Source: Mesostigma viride
Taxonomy: Eukaryota > Streptophyta > Mesostigmatophyceae > Mesostigmatales > Mesostigmataceae
Length of the DNA stretch: 25,000 nt
Reading direction: 5' to 3'
NCBI GenBank assembly: GCA_009746045.1
Contig: RPFO01000065.1
Span: forward strand, 3,299,483 to 3,324,482
Shown piece after piece: positions 11,801 through 17,834 of the stretch. A program made the translations under genes and the position numbers. The first letter of the stretch is position 1. Each line of letters opens with the position of its first letter. The notes beneath the pieces were generated by a model. The model ran no database searches, was not told the origin of the DNA, and worked only from the letters and a program-made list of their open reading frames with translations.

Positions 11801-14800
11801 CTCACCGCACCTAGCGATCACCTGCCCTCACCGCACCTAGCGATCACCTGCCCTCACCGCACCTAGCGATCACCTGCCCTCACCGCACCTAGCGATCACC
11901 TGCCCTCACCGCACCTAGCGATCACCTGCCCTCACCGCACCTAGCGATCACCTGCCCTCACCGCACCTAGCCATCACCTGCCCTCACCGCACCTAGCGAT
12001 CACCTGCCCTCACCGCACCTAGCGATCACCTGCCCTCACCGCACCTAGCCATCACCTGCCCTCACCGCACCTAGCGATCACCTGCCCTCACCGCACCTAG
12101 CGATCACCTGCCCTCACCGCACCTAGCGATCACCTGCCCTCACCGCACCTAGCGATCACCTGCCCTCACCGCACCTAGCGATCACCTGCCCTCACCGCAC
12201 CTAGCGATCACCTGCCCTCACCGCACCTAGCCATCACCTGCCCTCACCGCACCTAGCGATCACCTGCCCTCACCGCACCTAGCCATCACCTGCCCTCACC
12301 GCACCTAGCGATCACCTGCCCTCACCGCACCTAGCGATCACCTGCCCTCACCGCACCTAGCGATCACCTGCCCTCACCGCACCTAGCGATCACCTGCCCT
12401 CACCGCACCTAGCGATCACCTGCCCTCACCGCACCTAGCCATCACCTGCCCTCACCGCACCTAGCGATCACCTGCCCTCACCGCACCTAGCGATCACCTG
12501 CCCTCACCGCACCTAGCGATCACCTGCCCTCACCGCACCTAGCGATCACCTGCCCTCACCGCACCTAGCCATCACCTGCCCTCACCGCACCTAGCGATCA
12601 CCTGCCCTCACCGCACCTAGCGATCACCTGCCCTCACCGCACCTAGCGATCACCTGCCCTCACCGCACCTAGCGATCACCTGCCCTCACCGCACCTAGCG
12701 ATCACCTGCCCTCACCGCACCTAGCGATCACCTGCCCTCACCGCACCTAGCGATCACCTGCCCTCACCGCACCTAGCGATCACCTGCCCTCACCGCACCT
12801 AGCGATCACCTGCCCTCACCGCACCTAGCGATCACCTGCCCTCACCGCACCTAGCGATCACCTGCCCTCACCGCACCTAGCCATCACCTGCCCTCACCGC
12901 ACCTAGCGATCACCTGCCCTCACCGCACCTAGCGATCACCTGCCCTCACCGCACCTAGCGATCACCTGCCCTCACCGCACCTAGCGATCACCTGCCCTCA
13001 CCGCACCTAGCGATCACCTGCCCTCACCGCACCTAGCGATCACCTGCCCTCACCGCACCTAGCCATCACCTGCCCTCACCGCACCTAGCGATCACCTGCC
13101 CTCACCGCACCTAGCGATCACCTGCCCTCACCGCACCTAGCGATCACCTGCCCTCACCGCACCTAGCGATCACCTGCCCTCACCGCACCTAGCGATCACC
13201 TGCCCTCACCGCACCTAGCGATCACCTGCCCTCACCGCACCTAGCGATCACCTGCCCTCACCGCACCTAGCGATCACCTGCCCTCACCGCACCTAGCGAT
13301 CACCTGCCCTCACCGCACCTAGCGATCACCTGCCCTCACCGCACCTAGCGATCACCTGCCCTCACCGCACCTAGCGATCACCTGCCCTCACCGCACCTAG
13401 CGATCACCTGCCCTCACCGCACCTAGCGATCACCTGCCCTCACCGCACCTAGCGATCACCTGCCCTCACCGCACCTAGCGATCACCTGTCCTCACCGCAC
13501 CTAGCGATCACCTGCCCTCACCGCACCTAGCGATCACCTGCCCTCACCGCACCTAGCGATCACCTGCCCTCACCGCACCTAGCGATCACCTGCCCTCACC
13601 GCACCTAGCGATCACCTGCCCTCACCGCACCTAGCGATCACCTGTCCTCACCGCACCTAGCGATCACCTGCCCTCACCGCACCTAGCGATCACCTGCCCT
13701 CACCGCACCTAGCGATCACCTGCCCTCACCGCACCTAGCCATCACCTGCCCTCACCGCACCTAGCGATCACCTGCCCTCACCGCACCTAGCGATCACCTG
13801 CCCTCACCGCACCTAGCGATCACCTGCCCTCACCGCACCTAGCGATCACCTGCCCTCACCGCACCTAGCGATCACCTGCCCTCACCGCACCTAGCGATCA
13901 CCTGCCCTCACCGCACCTAGCCATCACCTGCCCTCACCGCACCTAGCGATCACCTGCCCTCACCGCACCTAGCGATCACCTGCCCTCACCGCACCTAGCG
14001 ATCACCTGCCCTCACCGCACCTAGCCATCACCTGCCCTCACCGCACCTAGTTCCAGCACATGTCCCTCACCGCGCGCTGACAGGGCACAAACTTCCAGGG
14101 CATGTTGTCGGCAACGTTGGCGACAAAGTAGACGGTGATGTCGCGCATGTTCCGCTGCAGCCTGCAGGGTGCCCGCAGGGCGGAGAGACCATGACAGGAC
14201 CACACCGTTTCGCCCACACAGCGTCAGGGTTTGGGATGCACCGCACGGTCAACAGAGGCCAACCAGGAGGTTTCAGGTTGATCGACAGTTCCGATGGGCC
14301 ACGTGACCACATGGCCGCTGAACACTGGGGTGGGTGTCCCTGCATTCCCTGTGCGGTGAGCAAGGGCCATGCCAACAGCAGCATGCTGTCGGCCATGTTG
14401 GCCGCTGGGCTGCCACACGATGGGACATTACGCGCCGTGCAGAACCAACCCAAAGTCACAACAGCGCTGCAAGACGCCAAACGCATTCCGAGGGGACAGA
14501 GCGCGCTTGACTCTCACCGATGCCCAGCCACCTTGACAAGACGGGGCAAAGGGATGGGACAGGGCATGGTGGCAAGACGGGGCAAAGGGATGGGACAGGG
14601 CACGGTGGCAAGACGGGGCAAAGGGATGGGACAGCGCACGGTGGCAAGACGGGAATCGTGGAGACGCGACAACGACAAAAAGGAGCAGCGAGGGGTTGCC
14701 CATGGGGGCGAGGCATAGACATGCCGTGACATGAAGGCAGCACAACTAGGCTTTCTTTCGCAACTACATAAGGGCAACGGCGTGAAGTGCAGGCAGCAGC

Positions 14801-15738
14801 GGGGGATAGAAGCCAAGAGGAGTCGAGCAGCGCCAGAGGTCAGGCGAGCAGGCAGCACGGCAGGTGCACCGGCGGATGGGTGCGACTTGCAAGCCAGAGG
14901 GCAGGCGGGCGGGACAAGCCAGAGGACAGGCGGGCGGGACAAGCCAGAGGACAGGGATCGGCCTCCTGACCTTGTTTTGGCGGTTCCTGCGGCGTCTCCC
15001 GCGCCTGCTTTCCCCTCGCTGGCGATTCGCTCCTCCACCGTCTGCAAGAAGGCAGAATCCGACACGCAACCGCGGGACAAGGGTAGACCGCGGCATGAAG
15101 GGACGTTGATGCTGGCACGTGGCACACAACCCCCCGCGACTAGGGCTGGGTGCCGACTGCCACCCCCTGCTCCACAGGCACCACCCGTACCGCCACCACT
15201 CTGTCACAACCAGCACGGCCGCGGACCGATGTGGTGTTGGCATGCAGCACACGCTGGTTTCCCGTGCAGTGCTGGTTGTGCATGAGACGCGTGTGGCCCT
15301 ACATCTTGATGCCCCACCAACTGAGGGCCGCTCTCACCTGCTTCTTCTGGGGATGAAGGGGGCGTGCCTGCGCGCACTCACCTGCTTCTTCTGGATTGTG
15401 CCCCCAAACCCGGTGGCTTGGCAGAAGAGGCGGTAGAGAGGGACCGAGGCATATGTCAAGCCCACCATGGCAACCACCAGCGCTGCCAGATACAGTGCCA
15501 GGGTGCTGCGCTGGGAGGCCCCCTCACGCCCCGCCGCTGCCGCAAGCCTTGCCCGGCGGGCCGACACGTCCTCCTGTGTCGTCTCTTGCGCGGCCTTTGG
15601 TGCTGCCTGGGGCGGCGGTGCCAACGGTGTCGACAACCCACGCACCAGAGGTGGCAGCAGCACCCGGCTTGGCGGGGTGGCTGGCCGCATGTGGCGCCTT
15701 GCTGTAGTTGCATCTGTTGTTGCTACCAAGCGCCGCAT
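7729..15738 (-). CDS. COX11: COX11, mitochondrial copper chaperone for cytochrome c oxidase (6 exons)
   Basis: COX11/CtaG inserts copper into the CuB site of COX1 during complex IV assembly. It is anchored in the inner mitochondrial membrane with its copper-binding domain in the intermembrane space. Exons on the minus strand: 15738-15382, 15041-14971, 14161-14071, 10432-10328, 8577-8497 and 7839-7729. All introns are GT-AG and all phases agree, giving 271 residues, normal for the family. An Arg-rich targeting peptide (about 1-35) is followed by a transmembrane helix (about 80-98) and [16 protein letters not shown] with Cys106. The folded domain has [20 protein letters not shown], the copper motif QCFCFEEQ (Cys218 and Cys220), VFFYIDPDF and LSYTFF. 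The start at 15738 was chosen because the targeting peptide begins there; an in-frame ATG at 15957 would add an untypical 73-residue extension. It is divergent from the kelch gene. No TGTAA signal was found just past the stop. Confidence 0.93.
7840..8496 (-). other. COX11 intron 5, no internal feature
   Basis: This 657-bp intron shows no tandem repeat, no recognisable element and no convincing extra exon. It is the only COX11 intron without a visible repeat. Confidence 0.6.
8497..8577 (-). CDS. COX11: COX11 exon 5 (CFCF copper motif)
   Basis: Twenty-seven codons, [20 protein letters not shown] followed by GESVDMP, include the copper-binding Cys-Phe-Cys motif that defines the family. The acceptor is CTGCAG|GCG and the donor CCG|GTACGT, both phase 0. 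Confidence 0.96.
8731..8763. repeat. (GCT)11 microsatellite in COX11 intron 4
   Basis: Eleven uninterrupted GCT trinucleotides; in the COX11 transcript this reads (AGC)n, i.e. a CAG repeat. It lies ~22 bp from an (ATG)n tract. Confidence 0.95.
8785..8840. repeat. (ATG)n microsatellite, ~18 units, in COX11 intron 4
   Basis: An uninterrupted ATG trinucleotide run is preceded by three GTAT steps and followed by decayed AATCATCATAATATTAATGA sequence. It produces a spurious poly-Met frame on the plus strand (8587-8925). The COX11 transcript carries (CAU)n. Confidence 0.95.
8979..8994. repeat. (AT)8 microsatellite
   Basis: Eight AT dinucleotides within COX11 intron 4. Confidence 0.9.
9069..9128. 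repeat. 12-bp tandem repeat, 5 copies
   Basis: Five units of CTGTGCAGTACA with single substitutions in units 2 and 4. It lies in COX11 intron 4. Confidence 0.9.
9600..9874. repeat. 11-bp minisatellite, 25 copies, COX11 intron 4
   Basis: Unit AGGAAGYATGC, 25 copies in exactly 275 bp, with scattered substitutions and no length variants. Because 11 is not a multiple of three, three consecutive units fill 11 codons without a stop on either strand. This creates long repetitive open frames (9407-9946 on plus, 9512-10057 on minus) that are not considered genes. Confidence 0.95.
10167..10316. repeat. 30-bp tandem repeat, 5 copies, next to COX11 exon 4 donor
   Basis: Five units of exactly 30 bp, CACGCAACAACCCACAGTGC plus TGTTCACCGG, with the last unit most diverged. 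The array begins 11 bp past the 3' end of COX11 exon 4. In the sense direction each of units 2-4 contains CCGGTGAACAG, which is donor-like (CCG|GTGAAC). Confidence 0.93.
10328..10432 (-). CDS. COX11: COX11 exon 4 (beta-domain core)
   Basis: Thirty-five codons, [20 protein letters not shown] and then [15 protein letters not shown], match the conserved 'V.P.E..L.FY.A.N......G.STYNV.P.K' block. The acceptor is CGGCAG|GTG and the donor AAG|GTGAGG, both phase 0. A 30-bp tandem repeat starts 11 bp downstream of the exon. Confidence 0.95.
10684..14050. repeat. 26-bp minisatellite, ~129.5 copies, COX11 intron 3
   Basis: The plus-strand unit is TCACCGCACCTAGCGATCAC plus CTGCCC. There are 129 units of identical length followed by a half unit. 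The first two units (10684-10735) are divergent (CTAGTTATCGCCTTTAA); the rest differ only by a recurring G-to-C change (CTAGCCATC, 13 units) and two C-to-T changes (13489, 13645). In the COX11 sense direction the unit is G-rich (13 G, 4 C) and contains GCGGTGAGGG and GGCAGGTGA, matching the splice sites of the intron that holds it. It makes up 3.37 kb of the 3.64-kb intron. It is not CRISPR: there are no spacers. Confidence 0.99.
14071..14161 (-). CDS. COX11: COX11 exon 3 (start of copper-binding domain)
   Basis: The exon encodes [20 protein letters not shown] followed by [10 protein letters not shown], matching the COX11 'ITV.F.A.VA...PWKF.P.QR' block. The acceptor is CCCTGCAG|G, seven bases before a second possible CAG that would break phase with exon 2. 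The donor is GCG|GTGAGG, phase 0. The giant 26-bp array starts 21 bp past this exon. Confidence 0.92.
14537..14654. repeat. 36-bp tandem repeat, ~3.3 copies, COX11 intron 2
   Basis: The unit starts CAAGACGGGGCAAAGGGATG and continues GGACAGGGCACGGTGG; units begin at 14537, 14573 and 14609, with a partial one at 14645. The 12-codon period gives a spurious repeated peptide on both strands. Confidence 0.9.
14890..14955. repeat. 25-bp tandem repeat, ~2.6 copies, next to COX11 exon 2 donor
   Basis: The unit starts CAAGCCAGAGGACAGGCGGG and ends CGGGA; units begin at 14890, 14915 and 14940. The array ends about 15 bp from the 3' end of COX11 exon 2. In the sense direction it is pyrimidine-rich (CTTGTCCCGCCCGCCTGTCC). 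Confidence 0.85.
14971..15041 (-). CDS. COX11: COX11 exon 2 (linker)
   Basis: This 71-bp exon encodes [20 protein letters not shown] and a few further residues. It fits the stretch between GGT and the beta-domain in plant COX11, which also carries a TVEE-type motif. The acceptor is TTGCAG|ACG and the donor AAG|GTCAGG (phase 2). The next acceptor supplies the single base needed, making AGG (Arg). This phase agreement is the main support; the linker itself is poorly conserved. Confidence 0.8.
15333..15350 (-). repeat. Duplicated COX11 exon 1 donor site
   Basis: On the minus strand CCAGAAGAAGCAGGTGAG occurs at the true donor (15394-15377) and again here, 44 bp downstream. This 18-nt copy includes CAG|GTGAG. 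Using it would read through into a TGA in the retained frame or break phase with exon 2, so it looks like a decoy or an alternative non-productive donor. Confidence 0.85.
15382..15738 (-). CDS. COX11: COX11 exon 1 (targeting peptide, membrane anchor)
   Basis: This exon encodes residues 1-119: the mitochondrial targeting peptide [19 protein letters not shown], an Ala/Arg-rich linker, the hydrophobic helix [19 protein letters not shown] and the family signature [14 protein letters not shown]. The donor is CAG|GTGAGT, phase 0. The frame stays open upstream to 15957. A copy of the donor region lies 44 bp downstream, at 15333-15350. Confidence 0.92.
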
Positions 15739-16797
15739 ATCTGGCAACACCCGGTGGCCACCCGGCTGCAACGCACAACATGTGAACACCCTGGCAGTGT
15801 CGACCAGGGTGCCTGGCCCCGGGGGACCCACCTGCCAGGGTGTTGACGCCCCGCATTCCCGCCGGCTTTGCCTGACAGTGTGATGGGTGCAGGGAAAAGG
15901 CACGCCTGACCCGTACGGCGTCAGCCAACCATACGACGTCAGCCATACGTGCGCCACCGTTCCACCGTTACCCGCAAGGTCCTATCGTAGTTGCAGGGAC
16001 TTGTGTGGTGGCACTCCACGGTAACCATCGCACCTAGGATTAAGCACAGACACGGTCGCAAGACTATACCCACGACAGGCACAACCAGTTCAATGTCAAA
16101 CTCCACCCACGTGGACTTCCTTCCTATCCCGGCACACCGTCGAGAAACGGGGGCTTCAGCCATGGGAGACAAATAGCAAATACACTTTACCCCCTACAAA
16201 TAGTGGAACCTGACATCTGAAATGTGGCAACATTTGATTCTAAGGCTCTCAAGGATGTCACAAGTCCAAAATTCTTGGGGGGAGGGAGGGAGGAGTCCTC
16301 CAGATGGATAGGCGACTATAGGACGACCGACATGTGAAAGGTGATTTTCTGACAAGGCTTGCAGGAGAAAGCAAGGGATGCCAGGACAACCTAAACCATC
16401 GGTGTTATGTCTTCTGAAGTGAACGCGTGCAAGCAACGCACGCACACACCTTATTATAACAGGATTACAGTTGGACGGAAATTTTCCCTCGCAGATGATC
16501 CGGATGGTTGTCGTCACACCTCTACTGCTCGCTAATGTCCCAGCAAAGTCTGGCTTCCAAGCTGTGCATGACGATGGCCATGGGCGATAGCACTGGGGTC
16601 CTGGAAATCCTCTTTGACAAAACGCCACCTCTAAAGCGCCGTGCGAGCGAAGCAGCTGCAAGAAAGCAGTTCCACGCAAAAGGTGAAACTCCAAAGCAAT
16701 ACTTTCGTCATTGGCTGACAACGGCAGAGCAAGTAAAAAAAATTTGTCATCGGGTTGACATGCAATGACTCTGTTATCCCCCAAAACGCATCTTACC

Positions 16798-17157
16798 TTA
16801 GCTGCGCTTGCAGCAGCCTTTCTCATCCTGGATGTGAAACGCCGTGATCGAAACTTCGGAATAAAAAGTGTGGGCCAAACAACCTTTTAGCCACTGCTGC
16901 AATCTCTTCTCACAATGTGTACTGTGACGAAAGGGTTTAACCAACCCAGACTTTTTTCGTACGGCACACTCACATTCTCCGCAAATAAATAAGCCCCAAG
17001 AAAATCTTCCGAAATGCCACAACGATATGTGTCCAGAAACACTGGCAACGTATGTGTGCTGTGTGACGCTTGGCGTGCTGATCGCAATCACGTTTGATGA
17101 CGCGGGGAACAAAATTATTGCGTCGGAGAGCACCGTTGTCCTCGGTGTTGTGTCCAA
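16798..17157 (-). CDS. Unrecognised Cys/His-containing ORF, doubtful
   Basis: An open frame of 119 codons on the minus strand contains CGECEC followed ~15 residues later by FRHSTHCEKRLQQWL. This pattern of Cys and His could bind a metal ion, but it fits no family that could be named. Near the 3' end, in another frame, AGCTAAG|GTAAGATGCG looks like a strong splice donor, so if this is a gene it may be an exon rather than a complete frame. No paired acceptor or partner exon was found. A chance frame in the spacer is the likelier explanation. Confidence 0.15.
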   Translation of the reverse strand: MDTTPRTTVLSDAIILFPASSNVIAISTPSVTQHTYVASVSGHISLWHFGRFSWGLFICGECECAVRKKSGLVKPFRHSTHCEKRLQQWLKGCLAHTFYSEVSITAFHIQDEKGCCKRS

Positions 17158-17456
17158 GCGTGCAGAACGTGACCAAGTGGCGACGGACCCCGAGATTAAC
17201 TGGCAACACAGCTACTGCCGTATGTAACGAAGTAAAATATCGTACTGTACAGGATAGCGGGAAAGCACGCGCAAAGCCAGGACACCCATAATTTTGCCCC
17301 GAGAGGAACTCGCGGGAAATGACCGGAGGCAATGACCGGATTACACCAACGTTGTCCATGGCCCGCAATTCATGGCTTTCAAGATAGTGGCCGCTTTTCT
17401 GGGTGCCTACTTCTACTTAAGGATGCAAAGTTTCTAGTCTCAGCTCCCTGTATCGC

Positions 17457-17462
17457 TATAAA
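17457..17462 (+). promoter_or_regulatory. Possible TATA box for the kelch gene
   Basis: TATAAA lies 205 bp upstream of the kelch start codon, in the context TCGCTATAAACGC. The distance leaves room for a 5' untranslated region of ~170 bases. It could be a chance match. Confidence 0.3.
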
Positions 17463-17666
17463 CGCTTGCCGCATGTGGGGCGGCGACGCCATTTAACGAG
17501 TCTCATTGAGGTCGCATCTCCTACACACATCCGCCCAACCCTTATTTTCTCAGTGGGAAACATGGGGCATCCGCTCTCCAGTGTAATCATGGCGACAGAG
17601 CATCAGCATTGTTGCTGTGCACGCTCGGATCCCGTACGTGGAGCATGGGGAGATTCATGAAGAAGC

Positions 17667-17834
17667 ATGACAGAAATAACCTGGCAACTTGTCTCTTCGT
17701 CGCCGGCGGGGCTGGGCGGCAGGGCTGGTCATACAGCGACGCTCGTAACTGTAGGGAGCCAAAGGAAACTTCTCGTCATTGGGGGCCGGCGTAACGAAGA
17801 TTTCTTTAACGATGTATGGATCTACGACGTAGAG
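17667..17834 (+). CDS. Kelch gene exon 1
   Basis: Fifty-six codons from ATG, MTEITWQLVSSSPAGLGGRA, then GHTATLV, LLVIGG and NDVWIYDVE: most of blade 1. The donor is GAG|GTACGC, phase 0. Confidence 0.88.

Larger units (their letters stand above)
15739..17666. other. Divergent spacer between COX11 and the kelch gene
   Basis: About 1.9 kb separates the two start codons and must contain both promoters. The longest frame, 210 codons on minus at 16194-16826, has no recognisable motif. The plus-strand frames at 16508-16768 and 17027-17227 are also featureless. GGGAGGGAGGGAGGAG at 16281-16296 is a short G-rich tract. Confidence 0.5.

Noticed and set aside
10684-14050. Possible CRISPR array
   Set aside because: The repeats are perfectly contiguous with no spacers, in a eukaryotic intron, and no cas gene is present.
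14514-15125. 203-codon minus-strand ORF
   Set aside because: It contains COX11 exon 2 in frame, but runs on through intron 2 repeats; the splice sites and family motifs show only 14971-15041 is coding.
15364-15883. Plus-strand ORFs of 103-160 codons
   Set aside because: Antisense shadows of COX11 exon 1 in GC-rich sequence.
16194-16826. 210-codon minus-strand ORF in the divergent spacer
   Set aside because: No domain or motif was recognised, it overlaps other open frames, and its N-terminus sits on a donor-like site; not enough to call a gene.
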